64,000 bases of DNA, taken from Microbulbifer donghaiensis. Lineage in GTDB: Bacteria > Pseudomonadota > Gammaproteobacteria > Pseudomonadales > Cellvibrionaceae. Of the stretch, positions 9,937-18,775 are shown in pieces (position 1 is the stretch's first letter; each line of letters opens with the position of its first letter). A program made the position numbers and the translations under genes. The notes beneath the pieces were generated by a model that ran no database searches, was not told the origin of the DNA, and saw nothing but the letters and a program-made list of their open reading frames with translations. The stretch spans positions 1,178,001 through 1,242,000 of the forward strand of contig NZ_FQVA01000001.1 of NCBI RefSeq assembly GCF_900129095.1, read 5' to 3'.

Positions 9937-11568
9937 TCATTGCGGCTCAGTTTGCGGCCAGCGGTACTCGGTGAGCTGGTCACGCAGATCTTTTTTGCTG
10001 ATCTTGCCGGTAGCGGTATGGGGGATCTCGTTTACCAGCAGGCAGTCGTCGGGAATCCACCAGTTGGCCACCCGACCGCGGAATCCCTCGAGAATCTGCT
10101 GCGCATCGAGTTGCACGCCGGCACTCGGCACGACTACCAGTAACGGCCGTTCATCCCACTTTTCGTGCGCGATGCCGATGACGGCAGCTTCCTGTATCCC
10201 CGCCATGGCCACAGCGAGATTTTCCAATTCGATGGAAGATATCCACTCACCGCCGGACTTAATGACATCTTTAGTGCGGTCGGTAATACCCAGGTAGCCG
10301 TCGGCATCTATGGTCGCCACGTCGCCGGTATCGAACCAGCCATCATCGGTGAGCGCGGAAGTTTCCGCCTTGAAATAGCGCTCGCAGACCCAGGGTCCGC
10401 GCACCTGCAGCGCGCCGCAGGCAGTGCCGTCGTGCGGCAGGCTGTTGCCGCACTCGTCGACGATACGCATCTCCACGCCGAAGACGGTGCGGCCCTGTTT
10501 GAGTCGCAGTTTTCTGGCCTCTTCTGCGGGCAGAGCGCCTGGCACCCGCGCATTGAAGGTGCCGAGGGGACTCATTTCCGTCATGCCCCAGGCGTGGTGC
10601 GTGTAGACGCCGTGGCGCGCCTCGAACTCCTCCATGATCGACCAGGGACAGGCGGCACCGCCGACAATGACCCGCCGCAGGCTGGGAATCTGCTGGCCCG
10701 TTTCACGCAGGTATCGCTGTAACGCCAGCCACACCGTGGGCACGCCCGCGGCGACGTTGACGCCCTCCTCCCGAATCAGGTTACACAAGGTTTCGCCGCA
10801 GCCCATTTTCGGACCGGGCAAAACGAGCTTGGCCCCCATCACCGGAGCCGCGTAAGGCAGGGACCAGGCGTTGACATGGAACATGGGCACGACCGGCATG
10901 ACTGCCTCCTGCCCCTGCAACGCGAAAGCGTTGGGCATCAGCACACCGTAGGTATGCAACACCATCGCACGATGTGAATAGAGCACTCCCTTGGGGTTGC
11001 CGGTGGTACCGGAGGTGTAACACAGCGCCGCCGCGCTCTGCTCGTCCAGCTGCGGCCAGTCAAACGCCCCGCTTTCCGCCGCCAGCAACTCCTCATAGCA
11101 GTGCGCATCCGGCAGGCTGGTCTGCGGCATATGGGCACTGTCCGTAAGAATCACGCAACCCTTTACGCCCGCGAGCCTGTCGGCGATCGATTCCAGTAAT
11201 GGCACAAACGAGGGATCGATAAACAGCCAGCGGTCCTCTGCATGCTGGATGATGTAGATGATCTGCTCGGCAAACAGCCGCGGGTTGATGGTGTGACAGA
11301 TGAGCCCGCTGCAGGAAGTGGCGTAATAGAGTTCGAAGTGACGGTAGTCATTCCACGCCAGGGTGCCGATACAGTCCCCCTGCCGGGCGCCAAGTTTTTG
11401 CAGCGCACTGGCCAGCTGCGCAGCGCGGTCGAAGGCCTGGCCATAGGTATAGCGATGGCGCGGGTCGTCTGCAGTAATGGAAACGATTTCCCGGTCAGCA
11501 AAATTTTGTTGCGCATGGCGCATTATGCCGGTGAGGGTCAGCTGCCCCTGCATCATCAGGCCGTGCAT
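9937..11568 (-). CDS. Long-chain/medium-chain fatty-acid-CoA ligase-like AMP-binding enzyme
   Basis: The 543-residue adenylate-forming enzyme has the AMP-binding P-loop YTSGTTGNPKG (about residues 184-194), the motif HHAWGMTEMSPLG, the adenosine-binding GWFDTGDVA, the hinge RTKDVIKSGGEWISS and the catalytic lysine region TATGKISKKDL near the C terminus. This is the layout of medium/long-chain acyl-CoA synthetases (the FadD3/AlkK-like group). It would convert a free carboxylic acid to its CoA thioester in the cytoplasm. Its position between a secreted esterase and a TonB receptor on the same strand suggests activation of acids released from an imported ester. The exact acyl substrate cannot be read from the sequence. 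Confidence 0.9.
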   Translation of the reverse strand: MHGLMMQGQLTLTGIMRHAQQNFADREIVSITADDPRHRYTYGQAFDRAAQLASALQKLGARQGDCIGTLAWNDYRHFELYYATSCSGLICHTINPRLFAEQIIYIIQHAEDRWLFIDPSFVPLLESIADRLAGVKGCVILTDSAHMPQTSLPDAHCYEELLAAESGAFDWPQLDEQSAAALCYTSGTTGNPKGVLYSHRAMVLHTYGVLMPNAFALQGQEAVMPVVPMFHVNAWSLPYAAPVMGAKLVLPGPKMGCGETLCNLIREEGVNVAAGVPTVWLALQRYLRETGQQIPSLRRVIVGGAACPWSIMEEFEARHGVYTHHAWGMTEMSPLGTFNARVPGALPAEEARKLRLKQGRTVFGVEMRIVDECGNSLPHDGTACGALQVRGPWVCERYFKAETSALTDDGWFDTGDVATIDADGYLGITDRTKDVIKSGGEWISSIELENLAVAMAGIQEAAVIGIAHEKWDERPLLVVVPSAGVQLDAQQILEGFRGRVANWWIPDDCLLVNEIPHTATGKISKKDLRDQLTEYRWPQTEPQ

Positions 11569-11772
11569 GGTTTCTCCACTGTTTATTTTTGCTTGTTAAA
11601 CGCGACCGATTGCCGCGATCTATACCGGGAGGCACAGGGCGAGGTCCTGACGCCGGGGGCCATCCGCCAGACGATTGCCGAAGAGGCTGTTTGTCGGATG
11701 GCCACCGGCGGCAGGACCGATTCGAAGCGACGGGCTCCGATCGCGGCCAACGGCCTCTCCTACCAGGTTCGC

Positions 11773-14049
11773 TTAGAGATCGAGATTCAACCGCAATGCC
11801 CAGACCCGCGGATCGCCGTAATAGCCACTCACGATCGGGAATCCGGAGCCGCGCAGGTCATAGCCGGTATTGCGATACTCCTCGTCGGTGAGGTTCCTGC
11901 CTTCCAACGCCAGACGCCAGCTCTCCGCGGGAGGGGTGAATACCAGTGCCGCGTTCCACAGCCCGTAACCCTCCTGGAAAACGATGTCGCTCAGGTCGGT
12001 GGTGGGATAGACATCGTCGCGGTAGTTGTAACTCAGGCGGGCATCCAGCCGGCCCAGTTCGGCCAGCGGAAAGGAAAAGTCCCCGTTGACGGTGTAGGTC
12101 AGTTCCGGCGTATTGGTGAACTCCTGCTCGTCGGCGACATTCACGCCGCCGGAGATATATTCCTTGTAATAGGCATCCAGCCAGGTCGCGTTGCCACTCA
12201 GGGCAAAGAACTCGCTGGGCGCCCACTGGTATTCGAGTTCCACACCGCGAATCACGCCGGCACCGGCATTGGTGAAGTCGCCGAAGAAGCTGTCGTTATT
12301 GCCGTCGCCGGTGGTATCCACGCCGGTAAAGATACTCAGCTGGATATCTTCGTAGTCGCTGTAGAAAGCCGCCGCATTGACGCGCAGCGTCTCGCTGAGA
12401 TCTGCCTTGATACCCAGCTCGTAGCTGCTGACCCGCTCCGGCTTGTACGGATTCTGTGAGTCCGGCACCTGGACCGTATTGGCGCGGATATTGAAGCCGC
12501 CGCTCTTGAAGCCTTCGCTGTAACTGGCATAGACCAGTGTGCTGTCGTTCAGTTGATGATCGAGGCCAATGCGCGGGGAGAAATCCGTCCAGCTTTCCGA
12601 GCCTTCGAAATCCGCAGTCACCTGGCCGGTGGGAATGGTGAAGTCCTCATCCGCCATACTCTGGTTCAGCACCAGCGCCTGCTTTTTCTCGCGATTAAAA
12701 CGCCCGCCCAGGCTGAGCGAGGTCGCCTCGGTGAGGCTGTAGCTCAGGTCGCCGAAGAGCGCCGCCGCATCGGTTTCCACCTCACCGCCGCTCGCGCCGT
12801 AAATCGCCAGGGTCGGCCCGAGTATGGATTCCAGCCCCGGAGCGACCAGTGCCGTCGGCAGGCCAAAGCGATTGCGCACGACGCCGCCGGCGCTGGCATC
12901 CAGCAGGTAGAGACCAAAAACACCGTCCAGTCGCTCGCCGCTGTACTGCCACTGGAATTCCTGGCTCAGCTGCTCATCGTATTGCACACCGTCCACGTCG
13001 GCGATCGGATAGGGGCCGCCGTCAAAATCAATGGCCTGATTGAATTCGCCCTCGCGGCGCGCGGTAATCGATTTGAAGCCCCAGTTGCCCTCGCCCTCCC
13101 AGCTGATGGTCAGCGCCGTACCGGAGTTGTCGGTATCGTTGTTCTGGTTGGCAAAGCCGTTGTCCACGTCGTAGCGGTCATCGCTTACCGGCAGTGGCGC
13201 CGCGCCACTGAAGAAGGACTCGATCACGTTCGGCACCATGCGCTGGGCGCCGGGCACCGCGGATCTGTCGTAGACAACGTCGTGGGCGAGGTTGACAGTC
13301 CAGCGCTCACTCGGCCGCCATTCGATCGCGGCGCGTCCGGCGTAGAGCTGTTTATCGGAGACCGCGGCACCGGTGAGGCGATTCTCGCCGAAGCCGTCGC
13401 GCTCGAAGGATCCGACGGCCAGGCTGGCATAGAGGTTTTCCGTCAACGGTGTGCTGACGGCGGCTTTGAAATCCCGCTGGTTGTAACTGCCGAGCGCGGC
13501 CTGCAGCGAGATTTCCGTTTCCTCAGCGATGGGCCGGCTTACATATTTGATCGCCCCGCCGATGGTATTGCGCCCATATAAGGATCCCTGCGGGCCGCGC
13601 AGTATTTCCACCCGCTCAACGTCGAGCATTTCCAGCAGTGCGCCCTGCGGGCGCGCCAGATAGACATCGTCCACGTAGATACCGACACCGGGCTCGACAC
13701 CCCAGAGTGGATCGGACTGGCCGACACCGCGGATATAGGCGGTGACCGTGGAACTGGTGGCACGCGCGGGATAAACGGTAAGCCCCGGCGCCTGGGACTG
13801 CAGATCCGCGAGGTCGGAAACTCCGGCAATCAGCATTTCTTCCCCGCTGAGTGCGCTGACCGCTTGCGGCACTTCCTGCAGTGACTCCTCGCGCCGGCGC
13901 GCGGAAACGACAACCTCCTCCATCGCCTGGGCACTCTGCTGTGCAAAAACCTGTGGCGCCGCGACCCAGCTCATGCTGCTCAATCCGGCGACGGCCAGCG
14001 GCAGAATTTTTTTACGAAAACCAGGTACCACGTTATTGTTATTCGACAT
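11773..14049 (-). CDS. TonB-dependent outer-membrane receptor
   Basis: The 758-residue protein starts at the ATG at 14049, which has AGAGAGGGA upstream and precedes a signal peptide with VAAPQVFAQ at its end. A TonB-box-like EEVVVSARRREESLQ follows. The plug domain contains VEILRGPQGSLYGRNT, and the barrel ends in LRLNLDL. It would import a scarce compound across the outer membrane using TonB energy. It sits 37 bases downstream of the alpha/beta hydrolase gene and 204 bases upstream of the acyl-CoA ligase gene, all on one strand, so co-expression in a catabolic operon is likely. It is not a close duplicate of the receptor at 5041, although both share the same general plug signature. Confidence 0.93.
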   Translation of the reverse strand: MSNNNNVVPGFRKKILPLAVAGLSSMSWVAAPQVFAQQSAQAMEEVVVSARRREESLQEVPQAVSALSGEEMLIAGVSDLADLQSQAPGLTVYPARATSSTVTAYIRGVGQSDPLWGVEPGVGIYVDDVYLARPQGALLEMLDVERVEILRGPQGSLYGRNTIGGAIKYVSRPIAEETEISLQAALGSYNQRDFKAAVSTPLTENLYASLAVGSFERDGFGENRLTGAAVSDKQLYAGRAAIEWRPSERWTVNLAHDVVYDRSAVPGAQRMVPNVIESFFSGAAPLPVSDDRYDVDNGFANQNNDTDNSGTALTISWEGEGNWGFKSITARREGEFNQAIDFDGGPYPIADVDGVQYDEQLSQEFQWQYSGERLDGVFGLYLLDASAGGVVRNRFGLPTALVAPGLESILGPTLAIYGASGGEVETDAAALFGDLSYSLTEATSLSLGGRFNREKKQALVLNQSMADEDFTIPTGQVTADFEGSESWTDFSPRIGLDHQLNDSTLVYASYSEGFKSGGFNIRANTVQVPDSQNPYKPERVSSYELGIKADLSETLRVNAAAFYSDYEDIQLSIFTGVDTTGDGNNDSFFGDFTNAGAGVIRGVELEYQWAPSEFFALSGNATWLDAYYKEYISGGVNVADEQEFTNTPELTYTVNGDFSFPLAELGRLDARLSYNYRDDVYPTTDLSDIVFQEGYGLWNAALVFTPPAESWRLALEGRNLTDEEYRNTGYDLRGSGFPIVSGYYGDPRVWALRLNLDL

Positions 14050-14086
14050 ACCCAATCCCTCTCTCGCTGTAGTTATATTTGTAAAC

Positions 14087-14914
14087 TCAGATGTAGTTGG
14101 CTGACTCCAACGGTTTTTCTGTCCTTTTTGCGTGTTCGCGCAGGAATGCACGAATTTGTGCATTGCACTGCTCCGGCCGGTCCATCGGCGAAGCATGGCC
14201 GGAGTTTTCGATCACCGATAATCGCGCATTGCCCAGCGTTGCCGCGTACGCGGCCTTGTAGGAAACCGGTGTGTAATCCCGGTCCGCGGTCAGTATCAGC
14301 ACAGCGACAGGACTGCCGGCGACCTCGCGCCACACATTGAAGTTGCCGATAGCGCGCAGGATTTTCAGATAGGTTTGTTCATCGGCTGCAGCGATGCTCT
14401 GCAGGAATTTTTCCCGCAGCGGCTGTTGATCGGCGCGGGGAAAGAGTTTCGGCGCAATGCGCTTTGCCAGTGTCTTCAGGCCAAAGCCGCGAATCAGCAG
14501 TGTGCGCAGTGCAACCACCAGCTGCAGGCGCCAGCGCCCGGAAGCCATACCCGGGCCGGAATTGATCACTGTCAGCGAGTGCAGCCTTTCGGCACTGCTG
14601 GCCAGCAGCTGGAAGGCCACCATGCCCCCGAGGGAAAGGCCGGCCACATGGGCGCGGGCGATGCCGAGATGATCGAGCAGCGCCAGGGCATCTTCGGCCA
14701 GGGTCTTCATGGAGACAGGTCCGGCACAGATATCGCTGTTGCCATGACCGGGAAAATCCAGGGTCAGCACGCGAAACTCGCCTTGCAGCTTGTCGAACTG
14801 CGGCTGCCAGTCAGTGCCCTGGGAGCCGAGACCGTGCAGCAGCAACAGCGGCGCGCCCTGACCGGCGCTGTCGGTAAAGAACAGGTTGCGACCATCGCGG
14901 GAAAAGTACGGCAT
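14087..14914 (-). CDS. Alpha/beta hydrolase
   Basis: The 275-residue protein has the classical alpha/beta-hydrolase fold signature: oxyanion motif HGLGSQGTDW (about residues 27-36), a second HG-type turn DFPGHGNSD, nucleophile Ser94 in GLSLGGM, an acid in LTADRDYT (about Asp213) and His240 in ENSGHASPMDRPEQ. There is no signal peptide, so it acts in the cytoplasm, probably on an ester or a C-C bond in a substrate taken up by the adjacent TonB receptor. It resembles 3-oxoadipate enol-lactonase/esterase-like hydrolases, but the precise reaction is not determinable. It lies 218 bases after the TetR gene stop and 37 bases before the receptor gene. Confidence 0.88.
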   Translation of the reverse strand: MPYFSRDGRNLFFTDSAGQGAPLLLLHGLGSQGTDWQPQFDKLQGEFRVLTLDFPGHGNSDICAGPVSMKTLAEDALALLDHLGIARAHVAGLSLGGMVAFQLLASSAERLHSLTVINSGPGMASGRWRLQLVVALRTLLIRGFGLKTLAKRIAPKLFPRADQQPLREKFLQSIAAADEQTYLKILRAIGNFNVWREVAGSPVAVLILTADRDYTPVSYKAAYAATLGNARLSVIENSGHASPMDRPEQCNAQIRAFLREHAKRTEKPLESANYI

Positions 14915-15132
14915 GGTTTTTTCTCATATCGCTTTTGTTATTTTTCTGCTCGGATTCCGGGCCCGGCTTCCAGCTCGGGCTCTCTCGGGCTTTACTGCAA
15001 CCGAAGAGGCCGCAAGGCCAAAATGGAATCGGAATATGAATTCCGATACCGAAAGACTACTCTTCGACGATGACTATGGCAAGGGGCTTAATGCATCGGG
15101 GGTGTAAACAGGTGCCAGTGTGTGGGCGGGAT

Positions 15133-15771
15133 CTATTGAGGGCCGCGCAGGTATCCCAGCAGCAAGCGGGCTATCTCATCCCGTAGCTCGCCTGCGGGAA
15201 GACCACCGAGGGTGCCGGTGACCGTGTGCTGGTTGAGGGCACCCAGTACCATGTGCACCCCGGAAGCCACTGCCTGCTGGGGGTTGCTGTGCAATACCTG
15301 CTCCATGAAAGGCTCCAGGCAGTCACAGGCGGTAGAGGAAATATGGGTATTGAGCTGATGGACCCGATCGCGGAAGGCCGCGCTGCGCGACGCACGCAGA
15401 ATCACCGCGCGCAGCACGCCCCGCCGACCGGTATAAATATCGATATAGGTATCGGTCAGCAGGCGCACTCCCTCGGCCAAATCCCGGCACCCGGCACCGG
15501 CATCGCGCAGGGACGCAGTGGTATCCGCGAGTTTTTGCATGAAACGCTGCAGCAACAGTAGCGAAAGGGTGTCCTTGTCCCCAAGCAAGCGATAGAAGGT
15601 ACCCACGGAGGAATCCGCCAGGCTCGCAATTTCCGCCACGCTGGCCTCTTCAAACCGGTTGTTGGCCAACAACTCCTCGCCGACAGCCAGTAAGCGCTCC
15701 AGAGCCTGACGGCTGCGAATCTGGCTGGGCTCAGGGACCTGAACCAGCGTGAGGTCTGGGTGGGTCATCAC
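15133..15771 (-). CDS. TetR/AcrR-family transcriptional regulator
   Basis: The 212-residue protein has an N-terminal TetR DNA-binding domain (about residues 18-68). The helix-turn-helix reads VAEIASLADSSVGTFYRLLGDKDTL, quoted here in pieces: VAEIASLADSSVG, then TFYRLLGDKD. The helical ligand-binding domain that follows is family-specific and gives no clue to the inducer. The gene overlaps or abuts the upstream DUF3820 gene and precedes the hydrolase/receptor/ligase/esterase genes on the same strand. The simplest inference is local repression of that catabolic set, relieved by an acyl-CoA or substrate-derived ligand. Confidence 0.88.
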   Translation of the reverse strand: MMTHPDLTLVQVPEPSQIRSRQALERLLAVGEELLANNRFEEASVAEIASLADSSVGTFYRLLGDKDTLSLLLLQRFMQKLADTTASLRDAGAGCRDLAEGVRLLTDTYIDIYTGRRGVLRAVILRASRSAAFRDRVHQLNTHISSTACDCLEPFMEQVLHSNPQQAVASGVHMVLGALNQHTVTGTLGGLPAGELRDEIARLLLGYLRGPQ

Positions 15772-15986
15772 TATCCTTCTTTCAGCGGTTGAATCAGGCC
15801 CTGCAGACCTTCAATTTTGATTTCAAGCGTCAGCGCCATCAATCGTCCCAGCCTGCCCGCAGGAAACTCTTTCTTGGCAAACCACAGCAGGTATTCTTCC
15901 GGCAGGTCGATCAGCACACGTCCGGCGTATTTACCAAACGGCATAGGGGTGCGCGCTATATCCAGCAGGTCTTGTTGTTCAAACAT
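15771..15986 (-). CDS. DUF3820 family protein
   Basis: This small protein (71 residues from the ATG at 15986) carries the family signature TPMPFGKYAGRVLIDLPEEY and LLWFAKKEFPAGRLGRLMAL. DUF3820 proteins are common in gammaproteobacteria; some were described as quorum-sensing-regulated virulence factors, but the molecular role is unknown. The in-frame TTG six bases further upstream is a less likely start, because AAGAAG sits at a better distance from the ATG. The stop codon shares sequence with the start of the TetR gene, so translation is probably coupled. Confidence 0.85.
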   Translation of the reverse strand: MFEQQDLLDIARTPMPFGKYAGRVLIDLPEEYLLWFAKKEFPAGRLGRLMALTLEIKIEGLQGLIQPLKEG

Positions 15987-16199
15987 TGCCAATCTTCTTG
16001 TCGCAGCGCCCGGGCGCGGGGCTGGTTGCAGTGATCCAGCTTACCCGATTGCACCCTGCGGCGATAAGGTCAATTTTACAGCCACCCTGCGTCGCCATTT
16101 GTTGCACCAAACTCGCCACCCTACACTGGCTTCGACATAGGCCGGCGAAATTCTTAGCCCGGCTCACTCAGCCTCAACCGAGTTGTGAGAGAGGTGTCT

Positions 16200-16460
16200 A
16201 TGCGTATCAAAGTCTTTAAATCTCTGGGCCTGGCTGCCTTCCTGGTTGTCGGTCTTCTATTCCAGGGCTGCGCCAATATGAGCGACAAAGACCGTCGTAT
16301 CGGTACCGGGGCCGGTATCGGTGCGGTAACCGGTGCCCTGATCAGCGGCGGCCGCCCGGGAGCCACGGCAGCGGGTGCCGTTATCGGTGCCGGTGCCGGC
16401 TATGTCTACGACCGGGAGAAGAAGAAGAGATACTACCGCGGCCGTTACTACCGCTATTAA
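16200..16460 (+). CDS. Glycine-zipper outer-membrane lipoprotein-like small protein
   Basis: The 86-residue protein starts at the ATG at 16200 after GAGAGAGGTG. It has a lipoprotein signal peptide with a lipobox ending LLFQGC (Cys near residue 23). The mature part is a glycine zipper (GAGIGAVTGALISGGRPG and GAVIGAGAGYVYD) and ends in a basic, tyrosine-rich tail (YRGRYYRY). This matches YMGG/17-kDa-antigen-like glycine-zipper proteins, which insert into or span membranes and are often stress-related. It faces the downstream genes convergently and is followed by a clear terminator. The function is inferred from the fold class only. Confidence 0.8.
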   Translation: MRIKVFKSLGLAAFLVVGLLFQGCANMSDKDRRIGTGAGIGAVTGALISGGRPGATAAGAVIGAGAGYVYDREKKKRYYRGRYYRY

Positions 16461-16478
16461 TCAGCCCAGCCACTTGAA

Positions 16479-16515
16479 GTTAACCCGGCAATCGAATTTG
16501 CCGGGTTAACTTTTT
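16479..16515 (+). terminator. Rho-independent terminator
   Basis: GTTAACCCGGCAA (16479-16491) pairs with TTGCCGGGTTAAC (16498-16510) and is followed by TTTTT. It lies between two convergent genes and may also stop transcription of the small gene on the minus strand. Confidence 0.88.
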
Positions 16516-16525
16516 ACCAGGTCGG

Positions 16526-16711
16526 CTACAGCAGCTCGGTCTTGGTTTTGCCGCAGCGCTGGCATCGGTACTCGGTCACCAGCTTGCCCTGCTTTACGTC
16601 GAACTTGCGCTCGGTAACCACCTGCCACTTGTGAAAACCGTCGCGGCACAGGCTGCTGCCCTTGTGTTTCTGCCAGGCAGTTTTTTTCTTGAACGGAATC
16701 ACATCGCCCAT
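16526..16711 (-). CDS. Small conserved zinc-ribbon-like protein
   Basis: The protein has 61 residues from the ATG at 16711; another ATG lies four codons upstream. It starts MGDVIPFKKKTAWQKHKG and contains CRDGFHKW and YRCQRCGKTKTE, giving one CxxC and a Cys/His pair that could bind zinc. I recognise it as a conserved hypothetical of pseudomonad-type gammaproteobacteria, without a known function. It is 17 bases downstream of the BaiN/YhiN-like gene, read from the same strand. Confidence 0.7.
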   Translation of the reverse strand: MGDVIPFKKKTAWQKHKGSSLCRDGFHKWQVVTERKFDVKQGKLVTEYRCQRCGKTKTELL

Positions 16712-16728
16712 TGTTTCATCCACTCCGC

Positions 16729-17937
16729 TTATGCGACTTCACCAGCCGCGTGACCCGAAGCCCAGGCCCACTGAAAATTGTACCCGCCCAGCCAGCCGGT
16801 CACATCCAGCACTTCGCCGACAAAATAGAGCCCCGGCTGCGTCTTGCACTCCATGGTGCGCGAAGAGATAGCATCGGTATCCACACCGCCCAGGGTCACC
16901 TCAGCGGTGCGATAACCCTCGGTGCCGGCGGGCACCAGCTGCCAGGTTTGCAGCTTGGTGCCGATTGTGGCCAGTTCGCTTTCACCGTACTGCTTCAGTG
17001 CCCGGCTGTCGATTCCCTGCCGCTGCAGAAAATACTGCACCAGCTTCTTGCTCCAGATTTCCGCCAGCACACTGTGCAGGTGGCTGTCCGGATTCTCCGC
17101 GCGTCGCTGCAGCAGCCAATCGCCCAGATCGCGCCCGGGCGCCAGGTCGAATTCAACCGCCTGCCCTTCGCGCCAGTGGCTGGAAATCTGCAACACCGCC
17201 GGGCCGCTGAGGCCGCGGTGGGTAAACAGCATCTGCTCATTGAAACTGCCCTCGCCGCAGCTGGCGGTCACCGCCAGCGCACTGCCGGGCAGATCCTGCT
17301 GCCGCTCGAGCTGGCGCCTGTGCTGGGTAAAGGGCACCAGGGCGGCGCGGGTTGGGATAATGCTCAGGCCGAACTGGCGCGCGACCTCGTAGCCGAAGCC
17401 AGTAGCGCCCATGGTCGGAATCGACAGGCCGCCGGTGGCGATTACCAGGGATTCACAGGCCACCCGCCCGAGGGAAGTATCGACCAGATAGCCTTGTTGC
17501 AGCGGCTCTATCGACTGGATACTGCAGCGGGTGCGGACCTGCGCCTTCGCCGCGCGGCACTCCGCCAGCAGCAGGTCGACAACATCCTTGGATTTGTTGT
17601 CGCAAAACAGCTGGCCGAGAGTCTTCTCGTGATACGGAATACCATGCTTCTCGACCAGCGCGATAAAGTCCCATTGGGTGTAGCGGGCCAGCGCCGATTT
17701 GCAGAAGTGCGGATTTTCGCTGTAGAAGTTCTCCGGCGCGGTATACAGGTTGGTGAAATTGCAGCGGCCGCCGCCGGACATCAGGATTTTCTTGCCGACC
17801 TTATTCGCGTGGTCGAGCACCAGCACGCTGCGCCCGCGCTGCCCGGCAGTAGCCGCGCACATCAGCCCCGCCGCACCGGCACCGATAATCAGTACATCGA
17901 CACTTTCGGGCAATTGGCTGGGAGAGGTTTCATTCAT
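16729..17937 (-). CDS. NAD(P)/FAD-dependent oxidoreductase, BaiN/YhiN (HI0933) family
   Basis: The 402-residue protein begins with a Rossmann dinucleotide fold (VDVLIIGAGAAGLMCAATAG, residues about 10-30). It then has the family motif MSGGGRCNFTN (about 53-63) and ends with GGVDTDAISSRTMECK, GLYFVGEVLDVTG and GGYNFQWAWASGHAAG, all hallmarks of the HI0933-like flavoprotein family. BaiN of gut clostridia reduces steroid double bonds, but for proteobacterial YhiN-type members the substrate is unknown. It stands alone between the small zinc-ribbon gene and dcd, 44 bases from dcd. Confidence 0.92.
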   Translation of the reverse strand: MNETSPSQLPESVDVLIIGAGAAGLMCAATAGQRGRSVLVLDHANKVGKKILMSGGGRCNFTNLYTAPENFYSENPHFCKSALARYTQWDFIALVEKHGIPYHEKTLGQLFCDNKSKDVVDLLLAECRAAKAQVRTRCSIQSIEPLQQGYLVDTSLGRVACESLVIATGGLSIPTMGATGFGYEVARQFGLSIIPTRAALVPFTQHRRQLERQQDLPGSALAVTASCGEGSFNEQMLFTHRGLSGPAVLQISSHWREGQAVEFDLAPGRDLGDWLLQRRAENPDSHLHSVLAEIWSKKLVQYFLQRQGIDSRALKQYGESELATIGTKLQTWQLVPAGTEGYRTAEVTLGGVDTDAISSRTMECKTQPGLYFVGEVLDVTGWLGGYNFQWAWASGHAAGEVA

Positions 17938-17981
17938 GGAGGGAAGATCGGCCGCCCGCAGGAGCGCGGGCAGCCCGGGAA

Positions 17982-18551
17982 TCAGGCCCGCGGCAGGGTG
18001 ACGCCGCGCTGGCCCTGGTACTTGCCGCCGCGATCCGCGTAGGACACGTCGCAGACTTCATCGGATTCGAAGAACAGCATCTGCGCCACACCTTCGTGGG
18101 CGTAGATCTTCGCCGGCAGGTTGGTGGTGTTGGAGAATTCCAGGGTCACATGCCCTTCCCACTCCGGCTCCAGCGGCGTCACGTTCACGATGATGCCGCA
18201 GCGCGCATAGGTGGACTTGCCCAGGCAGATGGTCAGCACCGAGCGCGGGATGCGGAAGTACTCGACGGTGCGTGCCAGCGCGAAGGAGTTCGGCGGGATG
18301 ATGCACGAATCGCCTTCCACATCGACAAAGCTGTTCTCGTCGAAAGTCTTCGGATCCACGGTGGCGGAATGCACATTGGTAAAGATCTTGAATTCACTGG
18401 CGCAGCGCACGTCGTAGCCGTAGCTGGAGGTGCCGTAGGAGATCAACCGCTCACCATTGCCGTTCTGGCGCACCTGGCCCGGCTCAAACGGCTCGATCAT
18501 GCCGTGTTGCTCGGCCATACGGCGAATCCACTTGTCGGACTTGATACTCAC
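17982..18551 (-). CDS. dcd: dCTP deaminase
   Basis: The 189-residue enzyme deaminates dCTP to dUTP, feeding dTMP synthesis. Family signatures include [21 protein letters not shown] at the N terminus, [13 protein letters not shown], the catalytic/nucleotide-binding stretch [24 protein letters not shown] (in pieces: GKSTYARCG, then EPEWEGH, with the catalytic Glu region after it) and GVAQMLFF. The length equals the usual proteobacterial monofunctional Dcd. It is divergent from imuA, with about 220 bases between the start codons; the two LexA boxes there are nearer to imuA. Confidence 0.96.
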   Translation of the reverse strand: MSIKSDKWIRRMAEQHGMIEPFEPGQVRQNGNGERLISYGTSSYGYDVRCASEFKIFTNVHSATVDPKTFDENSFVDVEGDSCIIPPNSFALARTVEYFRIPRSVLTICLGKSTYARCGIIVNVTPLEPEWEGHVTLEFSNTTNLPAKIYAHEGVAQMLFFESDEVCDVSYADRGGKYQGQRGVTLPRA

Positions 18552-18699
18552 ACCGCCCCCCTAGGTACATTTGTGACTGGTCGATTCTTTGTCTTTGGTT
18601 TGTTGTCTGGACCGACAACGAGGCCGAATCATAGCCGTTTTACGCTGTGCAAAAAAGTGCCAATCACATCACTACCCCCTTGTTGCCCCCAATCAACTA

Positions 18700-18715
18700 C
18701 TGTATAAATTGCCAG
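18700..18715 (+). promoter_or_regulatory. LexA (SOS) box 1 upstream of imuA
   Basis: CTG-TATAAATTGC-CAG matches the CTG-N10-CAG core of gammaproteobacterial LexA sites and is flanked by TA as in the consensus. It lies 76 bases before the imuA start codon. Confidence 0.75.
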
Positions 18716-18721
18716 TAACTG

Positions 18722-18737
18722 CTGTACGCATATACAG
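18722..18737 (+). promoter_or_regulatory. LexA (SOS) box 2 upstream of imuA
   Basis: CTG-TACGCATATA-CAG is a strong match to the LexA consensus CTGT-N8-ACAG. It is spaced 22 bases from box 1, about two helical turns, so two LexA dimers would sit on the same DNA face. This supports DNA-damage induction of imuA-imuB. Confidence 0.88.
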
Positions 18738-18775
18738 TTATCGCCTCGACAGGGCGGACAACGAGGGCCGAAATC

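Noticed and set aside
9825-9983. N-terminal extension of the carboxylesterase
   Set aside because: The ATG at 9824 has GAGGAA upstream and leads straight into a signal peptide; the upstream 53 residues are not needed.
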